64,000 nucleotides of DNA from the NCBI GenBank assembly GCA_015233015.1, contig JADFYO010000001.1:62001-126000 (forward strand), in the 5' to 3' direction. This document shows positions 43,901 to 51,954 of this stretch, in pieces. Source of the DNA: Nitrospirota bacterium (lineage in GTDB: Bacteria; Nitrospirota; Thermodesulfovibrionia; Thermodesulfovibrionales; Magnetobacteriaceae). The first letter of the stretch is position 1, and every line of letters begins with the position of its first letter. Below the pieces are notes generated by a model that was not told the DNA's origin, ran no database searches, and was given only the letters and a program-made list of their open reading frames with translations. The position numbers were made by a program, and so were the translations under genes.

Positions 43901-45393
43901 CTGAGGGTTACCGGACAATTTGGGCAGAAACCGCAGGGAAAGGGCTTGCCCTTGCAGTAGAGGAAACCCCCGACCTCATCACCCTTGACATCATGCTTCC
44001 TGACATGCACGGATGGGATTTTCTTAAAAATATGAAGGAAAACGAAGAGATAAGACACATACCTGTGGTGATAATATCACTGGTGGCCGACAAATCTAAG
44101 GGTTTTATACTTGGTGCGGCCAACGTACTGCAAAAACCCGTCTCAAGGGATGAGCTTATCGAGGCTGTCAGGCATCTGGGAATATTGCCTGCCGCAGGGC
44201 AATTAAAGATACTCGTAGTGGACGACGACCCTAACGCGGTTGAAATAGTTTCAAGATATCTTCAGAATGAAGGTTGTCTGGTATTCAGCGCCTATAGCGG
44301 ACAGGAGGCTCTCGATACGGCAAAAAGAGAACTGCCGGATTTGATAGTGCTTGATTTAATGATGCCTGAGATGACAGGTTTCGAAGTCGTGCGCGCCCTG
44401 AAAGATGTGCCTGATACCGCATCGATACATATCATCATTCTCACCGCAAAGATAATAACGGATGATGACCGTAAGGCACTGAACAGCAATGTCTGTGAGA
44501 TAGTCCAAAAGGGGAGTTTTGACAAGACAGAATTTATTACCGAGGCAAGGCGGGCTATGCGGGGCAGACGCCTGCCGGAACCGGTTATCATCGGACTGCC
44601 TCTTGCGAAAGATGTCAAAGATATTGAGCGTAAGCCGCTTCAACCCGGAGATACCCTTATCCTGGTGGTTGAGGATGACCAGGCACAGTCAGACATAATG
44701 AAACTCTTCCTTGAAAGACAAGGATATAAGGTAATGCAGGTGGCAAACGGACATATAGCGCTTGAGCTGATGAACAGCCGCACACCTGACATTATAGTCC
44801 TTGACCTGATGATGCCTAAGATGAATGGGTTCGACTTTATAGAGAAAATGTCTGAAAATCCCGGATTTAAGGACATTCCTGTTGTTATAGTCTCCTCAAT
44901 CGTGGGGGAAACCAAAGGAAATACGTTGAGCGCCAACGCATTTCTGAGAAAACCTGTCAGGCACAAGGAAATGCTCGCAGTGGTGGAATCGCTGCTTGGC
45001 ACGGATTATAAAGACAGCAGGCTGAAGATATTACTCATAGACGACGACCCAAAGGCAATTAAAATTATTTCTTCCTACTTTATTGATGACAGATACGAAG
45101 TGCTGAAAGAATATAGTGGCAGAGAGGGTATCGAAACTGCCACGTCAAGGAAGCCGGATATTATAGTACTTGATTTGATAATGCCGGAGATGAACGGTTT
45201 TGAAGTCATTAAAGAACTCAAGAGTAGCGACGCCACAAAAGACATCCCCGTAATTATTCTCACGGCCCAGATATTGACAAACGACGAGCGCGAGGAGCTG
45301 CTCTCATACGCTGAGATGATATTCGGAAAAGAACCATCCTCTGATAAGTCCATTCTCAGAAAAATAGAAACGTTATTGAAAACAAAAAGTTGA
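40912..45393 (+). CDS. Hybrid sensor kinase: P-box sensor, HAMP, 2 PAS, GAF, HisKA, four receivers
   Basis: 1493 residues. A transmembrane helix (about 20-42), a periplasmic segment with AINLAGSERMRAF, resembling the P-box of NarX/PilJ-type sensors, a second helix (about 190-210), HAMP, PAS domains (about 275-395 and 400-520), GAF (about 540-690), a coiled coil, HisKA with His730 in ANMSHELRTPLNAI, and an ATPase domain (NLLSNAVKFTP, DTGIGMS, GTGLGLAMVKR). Four receivers start at about 975, 1097, 1246 and 1370. Receivers 1 and 3 keep the Lys-Pro pair (LQKPVS, LRKPVR), while 2 and 4 have VQKGSF and FGKEPS, so the array looks like a duplicated pair. No output domain; the HD-GYP protein upstream is a possible target. 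Confidence 0.9.
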   Translation: MNEIRQTPVRRFISMRKSFLLMVASTALIFITFVGSGMWFSSSLRGFSRAINLAGSERMRAFQIAFLATRALGEQSPQKEETLGHVKMEMARFEEILNALKDGSVKYDIVKVTDKELDKKLILLIRRWEEEFKPQLDSIFMAPAGDRNNIMLECGSKIHDFVEVDIDGFVTLLANRMDRIEQVFVRGRYLLTAIGILLMLLNLFYLRRRVLKPIGVLVQDTEKITSGNYSFLVDIEAAGELMVLAERFNIMTGAISRSFKEMDAQVQQRTQELSTANATMQSFFDSAADAIISINHKDKTIILFSKSAETIFGYSSDEVIGMNVNILMPEPFHSAHDQYVNNYLETGVKKILGHTVRVKGKRKSGEVFDVDLSVSESITPMGRVFNAIIRDMSERVQAEMQMQKLSNAIEQSSESIVITDYNGIIEYVNPAFERTTGYSRSEAIGQNPRILKSGRQPRSYYKELWDTIIGGSIWHGEFSNIKKNGEIYYEDATITPIKDKNGNITHFVAIKNDVTARKLAEAEAAKKNAELEIRSNYDTVYARAISIFSATFDQKQAISDMLELLSSSLPYPSTAFYTYDEWSGMLVCESAYGVSGLKNEFRLSEGIIGQSVVSGHAIEIEGSEQFPLTIETGLLSITPQAVIVQPVFYQGKVMGVLVAASVVPLSDFDRGFIERLTINIGISLQNLRQYNDMKELSEQIKLRGSEIAQKNIQLEASNRLKSEFLANMSHELRTPLNAIIGFSEILKDGVLGELGDGQKEYVEDIFTSGQHLLSLINDILDLSKIEAGKMTLDLERLNVPYMLGNSLSIIKEKAQANNITLKLDIDESVGDMYADSRKFKQIVYNLLSNAVKFTPLSGTVTLNANVITADGGKFLEVFVSDTGIGMSEEGMKKLFRPFEQIDGSLSRKYEGTGLGLAMVKRLVELHGGTIGVESEEGRGSRFTFRIPYREDGIQPLPAEAPPGHSIGQPAGQSEEPLVLIVEDDPKSAELIAAQLASEGYRTIWAETAGKGLALAVEETPDLITLDIMLPDMHGWDFLKNMKENEEIRHIPVVIISLVADKSKGFILGAANVLQKPVSRDELIEAVRHLGILPAAGQLKILVVDDDPNAVEIVSRYLQNEGCLVFSAYSGQEALDTAKRELPDLIVLDLMMPEMTGFEVVRALKDVPDTASIHIIILTAKIITDDDRKALNSNVCEIVQKGSFDKTEFITEARRAMRGRRLPEPVIIGLPLAKDVKDIERKPLQPGDTLILVVEDDQAQSDIMKLFLERQGYKVMQVANGHIALELMNSRTPDIIVLDLMMPKMNGFDFIEKMSENPGFKDIPVVIVSSIVGETKGNTLSANAFLRKPVRHKEMLAVVESLLGTDYKDSRLKILLIDDDPKAIKIISSYFIDDRYEVLKEYSGREGIETATSRKPDIIVLDLIMPEMNGFEVIKELKSSDATKDIPVIILTAQILTNDEREELLSYAEMIFGKEPSSDKSILRKIETLLKTKS

Positions 45394-45405
45394 GCAAACC
45401 GAAAT

Positions 45406-45600
45406 AAGAAGATACGAATCATTAAGATATGAATCATTAAGATATGAATCGTTAAGATACGAATCATTAAAATATGAATCGTTAAAATATGAATCGTTAA
45501 GATATGAATCATTAAGATATGAATCGTTAAGATATGAATCATTAAGATATGAATCGTTAAGATATGAATCGTTAAGATATGAATCATTAAGATACGAATC
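45406..45600. repeat. 15-bp minisatellite, 13 units
   Basis: Thirteen head-to-tail units of 15 bp with consensus RTTAAGATATGAATC (gATAC and AATAT variants) lie 13 bp after the stop of the hybrid kinase gene. Because the period is five codons, all frames stay open and minus-strand reading gives a DSYLN repeat, but no coding signal supports it. Unit length and lack of spacers exclude a CRISPR. The array ends at a dispersed element at 45602-45620. Confidence 0.95.
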
Positions 45601-45601
45601 A

Positions 45602-45620
45602 TCCTGAACCTGTCGAAGGA
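45602..45620. repeat. Dispersed TCCTGAACCTGTCGAAGGA element
   Basis: A one-base variant of the element at 25503-25521, placed directly at the end of the 15-bp minisatellite. Its ends TCCT/AGGA are complementary. Both copies in this window sit beside a tandem array, suggesting the element and tandem amplification are connected. Confidence 0.7.
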
Positions 45621-45644
45621 TGCCCATCCTATAACCACGCATCA

Positions 45645-45747
45645 TACATAATTGTAGGTTAATACATTTTTGTAGCATGAATGTATCCTGCTCCGCCATA
45701 CATTATCCTTATATATCTATGCCTTATATACTGGCATGAATTATGAT
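45645..45747 (+). promoter_or_regulatory. Twin-palindrome operator and -24/-12-like promoter of amt
   Basis: TACATAATTGTA (45645-45656) and TACATTTTTGTA (45663-45674) are two TACAT-N2-(A/T)TGTA-type palindromes 18 bp apart. CATTATCCTTA follows (45701-45711). Exactly 31 bp after its first base is TGGCATGAATTATGAT (45732-45747), with GG and GA 10 bp apart, a sigma-54 type element in which the -12 GC reads GA. The same four elements occur before glnB. Together they look like an activator site and promoter for ammonium transport. Confidence 0.6.
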
Positions 45748-45840
45748 AATATTTTAATAGATTATGAGGTAATTTTAACAGAATTTTAATACGGACTTAA
45801 ATTTCTAAATCGCTGTGACGGCAGCATTGGGAGGGTATGT

Positions 45841-45912
45841 GTGATTAACAAAGAGAGAACCGCTATGACATGGCATCTGCCGGATGGCAAGGCCGCAAGG
45901 TTACAAAAATAA
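45841..45912 (+). CDS. Candidate 23-residue leader peptide before amt
   Basis: A GTG at 45841 stands 5 nt after a very strong ribosome binding site, GGGAGGG (45829-45835), and opens a 23-codon frame, MINKERTAMTWHLPDGKAAR then LQK, ending with TAA 24 bp before the amt ATG. No similarity is recognised. The strong initiation signal has no other gene to serve, which is the main argument that it is translated. Confidence 0.4.
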   Translation: MINKERTAMTWHLPDGKAARLQK

Positions 45913-45936
45913 TTCCACAAGTGAAGGAGAACAGTC

Positions 45937-47607
45937 ATGAAACATTCTAAAGTCAGGCAACGATATGCGGGAATTCTAATTTTGTTGTTAGGGTATTTCC
46001 TTTTATCCACGGTTGTGCCTGCCCTTGTGTCCGCCGAGGACCAGGGTGCGCCGGCGCCGGCGGCATCTCAGGCGCCAGCAGCGGCGGTGTCGCCAGCGCC
46101 AACTCCCCCCCCGAAGGCCGACCCTTCGGGGGCCAATATTGGCGGGGCAGCCGACGTAGTAGGTGCATCGCCTGGTGCTCCAACGGCCGACGATTTGAAA
46201 AACATGGCCGCAACTGAACCTTTGGCAATAAAACTTGCCGACGTAAGCGGCCACAACAGGATAGCCATAAATTTTATGTGGACGTTGATTTGCGGATTTC
46301 TCGTGTTCTTTATGCAGGCCGGTTTTGCCCTCGTTGAAACGGGGTTTTGCAGGGCAAAAAACGCCTCGCATACGATGGCCATGAACCTGATGGTGTTCGC
46401 GTTAGGCGCTATAGGCTACTGGGTGGCGGGTTATGCACTGCAGATGGGCGGCGTAGGGGCAGTTGCCTCCCTCGCCGGCGGCACAGGGTTAATGGACGGG
46501 GAGTTCACCATAAAACTGTTTGGCAAGGAGTTTGGACTATTCGGGACGAAGGGTTTCTTCTTGTCGGGAGATGCGTATGATGCATCGGTATATACGCTAT
46601 TCCTATTCCAGCTGGTTTTTATGGATACTACTGCGACGATACCAACTGGTGCAATGGCGGAGAGATGGACGTTTAAGTCATTCGTTGTCTATTCGTTTTT
46701 TATTTCCATGGTAGTATATCCGCTTTACGCGAACTGGGTATGGGGCGGCGGCTGGCTTTCGCAGCTCGGAAAGAATTTCGGATTGGGACATGGCACAGTT
46801 GACTTTGCGGGATCGAGCGTTGTTCACATGTGCGGTGGAGTTGCCGCCCTTGCCGGGGCGATTGTCTTAGGCCCGAGGATTGGGAAGTATAAGGCAGACG
46901 GGACGCCAAACGCCATACCCGGCCATCATATTCCCATGGCGGTACTTGGCAGTCTAATCCTTGCGTTTGGGTGGTTTGGTTTTAATCCGGGAAGCACACT
47001 CGCAGGCGGTGATTTGAGAATATCCGTTATAGCGGTAAATACCCTGCTTGCCATGGCGGCAGGTGCATTATCGGCCATGGTGTATATGTGGATATTCTAC
47101 AAGAAACCGGACATCTCAATGTCGGCCAACGGCCTTTTGGCAGGACTTGTAGCGATTACCGCACCGTGTGCCTTTGTAAACTCCACCAGCGCTGTGATTA
47201 TAGGGCTTGTCGCAGGAGTGCTTTGCAGTATGAGTGTTTTCATTGTCGAAAGAACGCTTAAGGTAGATGACCCTGTAGGGGCGGTATCAGTACATGGCGT
47301 TAACGGGGCATGGGGACTTATAGCCCTGGGGCTGTTTGCAGACGGAACCTATGGCGATGGATTAAATAACGTCACGGGTACGGTTAAGGGCCTGTTCTAC
47401 GGCGACGCCTCACAGCTGGGAGCGGAGATAATCGGTATTTGTACAAACGTTGTCTTTGTATTCGTTGTAATGTACGTGTTTTTTAAAGTGCTTGATAAGA
47501 TAGTACCGCTGCGGGTCTCCAAAGAGGTTGAATTAGAGGGGCTTGACCAGAACGAAGTCGCTGTAACAGCATACCCGGATTTCGAGGTCAACAGCATGCG
47601 CAGATAA
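45937..47607 (+). CDS. amt: Ammonium transporter Amt with signal peptide and long Pro/Ala-rich N-terminal extension
   Basis: The 556-residue protein has a signal-type helix (about 12-33), a low-complexity Ala/Pro stretch (residues 37-65), a hydrophilic linker to about 105, and then the 11-helix Amt/Rh core. Core features: FMQAGFALVETGFCRAKNA, ANWVWGGGWLS, SSVVHMCGGVAAL and SVHGVNGAWGL carrying the twin-His pore residues. The usual N-terminal extension is much shorter. GAAGGAG is 8 nt before ATG. Ammonium or methylammonium conduction is expected; a sensor role, as for some extended Amt proteins, cannot be excluded. A terminator-like hairpin follows. Confidence 0.93.
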   Translation: MKHSKVRQRYAGILILLLGYFLLSTVVPALVSAEDQGAPAPAASQAPAAAVSPAPTPPPKADPSGANIGGAADVVGASPGAPTADDLKNMAATEPLAIKLADVSGHNRIAINFMWTLICGFLVFFMQAGFALVETGFCRAKNASHTMAMNLMVFALGAIGYWVAGYALQMGGVGAVASLAGGTGLMDGEFTIKLFGKEFGLFGTKGFFLSGDAYDASVYTLFLFQLVFMDTTATIPTGAMAERWTFKSFVVYSFFISMVVYPLYANWVWGGGWLSQLGKNFGLGHGTVDFAGSSVVHMCGGVAALAGAIVLGPRIGKYKADGTPNAIPGHHIPMAVLGSLILAFGWFGFNPGSTLAGGDLRISVIAVNTLLAMAAGALSAMVYMWIFYKKPDISMSANGLLAGLVAITAPCAFVNSTSAVIIGLVAGVLCSMSVFIVERTLKVDDPVGAVSVHGVNGAWGLIALGLFADGTYGDGLNNVTGTVKGLFYGDASQLGAEIIGICTNVVFVFVVMYVFFKVLDKIVPLRVSKEVELEGLDQNEVAVTAYPDFEVNSMRR

Positions 47608-47618
47608 TAAGTGGCGGG

Positions 47619-47645
47619 CAGCCCCGCTTTATGAGAGCGGGGCTG
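47619..47645. terminator. Hairpin after the first amt gene
   Basis: CAGCCCCGCT (47619-47628) and AGCGGGGCTG (47636-47645) form a perfect 10-bp stem with a 7-nt loop, 12 bp after the amt stop. No U-tract follows. Position and strength suggest a terminator or a stabilising 3' end, separating amt from glnB-amt2. Confidence 0.65.
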
Positions 47646-47684
47646 TTCACATGTTGAGCTTTGGGAAGGAAGGCGTCACAGACA

Positions 47685-47776
47685 TACATAATTGTATGAC
47701 GCTACATTTATGTAGCATCTCCTGTAAGGCATTATCCTTACATATCAACACTTTAGGTTCTGGCACAGTTATTGAT
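47685..47776 (+). promoter_or_regulatory. Twin-palindrome operator and -24/-12-like promoter of glnB-amt2
   Basis: TACATAATTGTA (47685-47696) and TACATTTATGTA (47703-47714) are spaced by 18 bp start to start, as before amt. CATTATCCTTA is at 47730-47740, and 31 bp from its start lies TGGCACAGTTATTGAT (47761-47776), GG-N10-GA. The distance between the palindromes and CATTATCC is 11 bp shorter than before amt, one helical turn, so the binding face is preserved. Confidence 0.6.
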
Positions 47777-47778
47777 AA

Positions 47779-48168
<390 letters not shown>

Positions 48169-48199
48169 TAAATAAAATATTTTTCAAAAGGAGATGGAA

Positions 48200-49516
48200 G
48201 TGAAGAAGTTTTTACTGCTGGCTTTGACAACACTGACTATGTTATTAGCAACGGCGGCCTTTGGGGCCGACACCCCACCGCCCAAGGTCGTAAACAGCGG
48301 AGATACGGCGTGGATGCTTGTTTCAACGGCGCTGGTAATGTTGATGACACCCGGGCTTGGGTTGTTTTATGGTGGAATGGTAAGAAGGAAAAACGTACTG
48401 GGCACGATAATGCATAGTTTCGCAATACTCTGCATGGTAAGCATCATTTGGGTCTTATGGGGATATACGCTTTCATTCGGTCCTGACAAAGGCGGGCTGA
48501 TAGGTGGTTTTGAATGGTTTGGCCTCAACAGCGTGGGGCAGGAACCGTCGGACTATGCACCGACGATACCTCACCTGGTTTTTATGATGTATCAGGGGAT
48601 GTTCGCAATTATAACACCGGCCTTGATAACCGGGGCGTTTGCCGAGAGGATGAAGTTTTCAGCCCTGTTGTTGTTTTCGGCCTTGTGGCTCACCTTTGTA
48701 TATTCCCCGGTGTGCCATTGGGTATGGGGCGGCGGCTGGATAGGGGGAAAACTTGGGGCGTTGGACTTTGCCGGAGGCACGGTAGTGCATATTAACTCGG
48801 CAGTTGCCGCCATTGCGGCTATAATGCTGATAGGCAAACGCAAGGGCTACGGCAAGGTGCCAATGGCTCCGCATAATCTGACGATGACGATAACAGGGGC
48901 TGCGCTTCTGTGGTTTGGATGGTTTGGGTTTAACGCGGGCAGCGCCCTGACTGCCGGGGGGCTAGCCTCGGTAGCATTTGTAACAACAAATACCGCCACA
49001 GGCATGGCAGCTCTGACATGGATGATTTTCGAGTGGATGCACAGGGGAAAACCGACCGCACTGGGTATTGCCAGCGGCGCCGTTGCGGGACTAGTAGCAA
49101 TAACGCCTGCGGCAGGCTTTGTCACACCCATGTCATCCATAATTATTGGCGCGGGTGCGGGAGTTATTTGTTACACTGCCGTAAGTCTGATAAGGCCCAA
49201 GTTTGGCTACGACGACTCACTTGACGTAATCGGCGTCCACGGCGCCGGAGGTACATGGGGAGCGCTTGCTACGGGGTTGTTTGCAACTATTTCGGTAAAT
49301 TCGGCAGGCAAAGACGGATTGTTTTATGGAAACCCCGGGCTGCTATTGACACAGCTTATAGCAATTGTGTCAACATATGTGTATGTGTTTATAGCATCGT
49401 TAATACTTTTAAAGATAGTTGATGTAATTGTCGGCCTTAGGGTTGACGAAGAGGATGAGGCAAATGGCCTCGACCTTGCGGTTCACGGCGAAAACGGCTA
49501 TGACTTCGAGACATAG
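48200..49516 (+). CDS. amt: Ammonium transporter Amt (second copy)
   Basis: 438 residues from a GTG at 48200. AAGGAG ends 6 nt before that GTG; the in-frame ATG at 48194 touches the ribosome binding site and is unlikely. A cleavable signal peptide (about 1-23, FGADTPPP) leads into the Amt core: MVRRKNVLGTIMHS, SPVCHWVWGGGWIGG, TVVHINSAVAA and GVHGAGGTWGAL with the twin-His sites. The C-terminal tail that contacts P-II is acidic (VDEEDEANGLDL). It follows glnB by 31 bp in the standard glnK-amt order. Confidence 0.95.
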   Translation: MKKFLLLALTTLTMLLATAAFGADTPPPKVVNSGDTAWMLVSTALVMLMTPGLGLFYGGMVRRKNVLGTIMHSFAILCMVSIIWVLWGYTLSFGPDKGGLIGGFEWFGLNSVGQEPSDYAPTIPHLVFMMYQGMFAIITPALITGAFAERMKFSALLLFSALWLTFVYSPVCHWVWGGGWIGGKLGALDFAGGTVVHINSAVAAIAAIMLIGKRKGYGKVPMAPHNLTMTITGAALLWFGWFGFNAGSALTAGGLASVAFVTTNTATGMAALTWMIFEWMHRGKPTALGIASGAVAGLVAITPAAGFVTPMSSIIIGAGAGVICYTAVSLIRPKFGYDDSLDVIGVHGAGGTWGALATGLFATISVNSAGKDGLFYGNPGLLLTQLIAIVSTYVYVFIASLILLKIVDVIVGLRVDEEDEANGLDLAVHGENGYDFET

Positions 49517-49558
49517 TTAATAGCCAACAACAGCTCTAATAAAATGGAGGAATATGAA

Positions 49559-50503
49559 ATGAAAAAAAGTCGGTTACGGGCATCCGGTAGTATCTTGTTA
49601 TCTATCATGGCACTGTTTATCACGATGGGCGTAGTAATCGTCGTACCCGCCTATGCCGATGAGGAAAAGTCCGCGCATCATGAGGAGGCAGCCGCGGCAC
49701 CTGCCAAAGAGGAATCCACGGCAATCCCTCCCGAAGGCACGGCAGGGCCTGATAACGCAACTTTCAGTCTGGTGCTCAGCGCCTTTAACAGGTACATGTA
49801 CCGGGGATATGAGCTGAGTTATGGCAGTGCGGTTTTTCAGCCTTCTCTGACGTTTTCCTGGATGGGATTTTCGGCAAACGTTTGGGGCAACATTGACACG
49901 TATGAGAAGCCAACCCAGAGTTTCGTCCCTAATACCCCCGAATCTGGCAGCTTTAACGAAGTGGATCTAAAATTCAGCTATACGCGTTCATGGGGAGTAT
50001 TCAGCCTGACAGGCGGTTTTATCTATTATGGGTTGCAGTACGCGAAACAGACTGAGGAGATATTTGTAGCCGCTGGGTTGGATATTCCTACAAAGCCCGT
50101 CCTTACGGTTTACAGGGATATTGACAGCTATCAGGGGACATACTTCAATCTGGCATTCAGCCACTCGATACCGGTTCCAGAAGTGAAGGATATGACGATT
50201 GACCTCGGCGCGTGCCTTGGCTATCAGGCCGGTAGTTCCAACTACTGGCGCACGTATGAGACATATGGTTATTTTGGAGCGGGCGGCTACACGGGAAGAA
50301 AATACAGCGCCTTTCACGACGGCATGGTATCGCTTGGCGTAACCATTCCGATAGTAAATAACTTAACTATACAGCCGATAGCTATGTACACGTTTCCCAT
50401 TTCGACCGACGCAAGCAGGATGGTTAACGGCGTGTCATATAATCCAAACGGCGCGCTTGACCCAACCTTTGTCTATGGCGTTAATCTGACATATAACTTC
50501 TAG
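49559..50503 (+). CDS. TorF-family-like outer-membrane beta-barrel protein
   Basis: 314 residues from the ATG at 49559, after GGAGG with an 8-nt spacer; an ATG 15 nt upstream would place that site inside the gene. A signal peptide (about 5-34) ends near PAYA, a His/Glu/Ala/Pro linker follows, and then a barrel region with FSLVLSAFNRYMYRGYELSYG and VDLKFSYTRSWGVFSLTGGF, ending in FVYGVNLTYNF with terminal Phe. It is 42 bp after amt2, so it is likely co-expressed in the ammonium operon and may pass small solutes; substrate unknown. Confidence 0.8.
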   Translation: MKKSRLRASGSILLSIMALFITMGVVIVVPAYADEEKSAHHEEAAAAPAKEESTAIPPEGTAGPDNATFSLVLSAFNRYMYRGYELSYGSAVFQPSLTFSWMGFSANVWGNIDTYEKPTQSFVPNTPESGSFNEVDLKFSYTRSWGVFSLTGGFIYYGLQYAKQTEEIFVAAGLDIPTKPVLTVYRDIDSYQGTYFNLAFSHSIPVPEVKDMTIDLGACLGYQAGSSNYWRTYETYGYFGAGGYTGRKYSAFHDGMVSLGVTIPIVNNLTIQPIAMYTFPISTDASRMVNGVSYNPNGALDPTFVYGVNLTYNF

Positions 50504-50515
50504 AATAAACAACAT

Positions 50516-50549
50516 CCCCGCCGCCTTCTCAACTGGCACGGCGGCGGGG
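50516..50549. terminator. Strong hairpin between convergent porin and activator genes
   Basis: CCCCGCCGCC (50516-50525) and GGCGGCGGGG (50540-50549) pair perfectly over 10 bp with a 14-nt loop. The plus-strand porin gene stops at 50503 and the minus-strand activator at 50566, so the hairpin can serve both transcripts. No U-tract on either side. Confidence 0.7.
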
Positions 50550-50565
50550 CATAATATAAGTCTGG

Positions 50566-51954
50566 CTACAGTCCGTACTTTTTTATTTTGTAGTGCAACA
50601 CCCTTACCGACATACCCAGGAGCCTTGCCGCCTCGGTCTTGTTTCCACGGGAGTCGGCAAGCGCTTTTTTTAAGTACAGGGTTTCCAGATGCGCAATTGC
50701 CTCCTCACACGACGTCTTGTTGGCGGGGTCACAGCCGTACACAGCCTCCGCGTCTTTTTGTTCAGCGTCTACCATAACATCGTCCTCATTAATTGTTTCA
50801 GACAAGGACACGGCAACGGCCTTGAAAATACACCATTTCAGCTCCCTGATATTTCCATGCCATTGACGCCCTGTAAGAGTTTTCATAGCACCCGGGGTTA
50901 CACCTTTTATTGCCCTGCCATATTTTTCGCCGGCCTCTCTGATGAACGCAGACACAAGTAACGGGATATCATGCCGCCGCTCTCTCAGTGGGGGCAGATT
51001 GAAGGTTATGCCATTTATTCTGTAATAAAGATCAGGGCGGAAATTCGTATCCGGACCAGCCAGGTTCATGTTAGTCGCTGTGATGAGCCTGAATCTTATT
51101 GTCCGTTCTCTTGGGTCGCCTACCTTATAGTACACACCGGATTCAAGCAGGCGCAGGAGCTTAACCTGCATGTTTTCGGAAAGCTCGCCTATTTCATCGA
51201 GAAAGAGAGTACCACCACTGGCACGCTCAACCAGACCATCCTTATTAGCCAGGGCGCCTGAGAATGCCCCTTTGGTATATCCAAAAAGCTCAGTTTCGAA
51301 AATATCCTTTGGTATGGCGGAGCAGTTTATGGCCACCATCTCCCCTCTCACACCGGATAGTCCATGTATCCATTGGGCCAGTTTTTCTTTTCCAGTACCG
51401 GTCTCGCCGGTTAACATAACAGGAATGTCGATGGCAGCGACCATAGGAGCCTTATCGACTATCTCCTTCATAGCCCCGGTGCCTGTTGTGATAAAAGGCG
51501 GTGCCAGCCTGTTTATCTCCTTGCTCAATGTCGTCAACTTTTTCCTGAGACTCCTGTTCTCTATCAGTACATTTAGTTCGAGCTTTAACTTTTCTATTTC
51601 CAAAGGCTTGGTAAAGTAATTGGCAGCACCCTCTTTTAAAGCCTTCACGGCGTCTCCGACAGTTGCATATGCCGTTATGACAATGACAGGCGGCATGAGT
51701 TCCAGAAGTTTAAGCTCCCTGATAAAGGTTATGCCATCCCCATCAGGCAGCCTCACGTCAAGAAGCACGGCGTCAGGGATACAGTCTTCAAGTAACGTCT
51801 TTGCCTCTTTCAAAGACGCGGCTATACTGATAGTAAAACTGTCTTCCAGTGCCATCTTCAGAGACTCGCTGAAGTTAATCTCGTCGTCAACGATAATCAA
51901 ATATGGCAAATTCTTTTCAACTACGGTATCTTCGACAAAATATTCTTTAGCCAA
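50566..51954 (-). CDS. NtrC-family sigma-54 activator response regulator
   Basis: 462 residues: a receiver (Asp23-Asp24, phosphoacceptor Asp66 in LLDVRLPDGDG, Lys in YFTKPLE), an AAA+ domain, and a Fis-type helix-turn-helix (NKTEAARLLGMSVRVLHYKIKKYGL). The AAA+ part has Walker A GETGTGKEK, the sigma-54 contact loop GAFSGA (Ser for the common Thr, an allowed variant), Walker B GGTLFLDEIGEL and the sensor RLITATNMN. It overlaps its kinase gene by 8 bp. Convergent to the amt-glnB-amt2 cluster, whose promoters carry -24/-12-like elements and twin palindromes, so it is the best candidate regulator there. Confidence 0.93.
   Translation of the reverse strand: MAKEYFVEDTVVEKNLPYLIIVDDEINFSESLKMALEDSFTISIAASLKEAKTLLEDCIPDAVLLDVRLPDGDGITFIRELKLLELMPPVIVITAYATVGDAVKALKEGAANYFTKPLEIEKLKLELNVLIENRSLRKKLTTLSKEINRLAPPFITTGTGAMKEIVDKAPMVAAIDIPVMLTGETGTGKEKLAQWIHGLSGVRGEMVAINCSAIPKDIFETELFGYTKGAFSGALANKDGLVERASGGTLFLDEIGELSENMQVKLLRLLESGVYYKVGDPRERTIRFRLITATNMNLAGPDTNFRPDLYYRINGITFNLPPLRERRHDIPLLVSAFIREAGEKYGRAIKGVTPGAMKTLTGRQWHGNIRELKWCIFKAVAVSLSETINEDDVMVDAEQKDAEAVYGCDPANKTSCEEAIAHLETLYLKKALADSRGNKTEAARLLGMSVRVLHYKIKKYGL

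Noticed and set aside
45406-45600. CRISPR array
   Set aside because: Units are 15 bp, contiguous and without unique spacers; no cas gene is present.
45373-45699. Minus-strand ORF with DSYLN repeats
   Set aside because: It is open only because the 15-bp minisatellite is a multiple of three. There is no ribosome binding site and all frames across the array are open.
45840-45935. Riboswitch (c-di-GMP or glutamine type) in the amt leader
   Set aside because: Conserved core nucleotides of these classes were not found; a leader ORF explains the region better.
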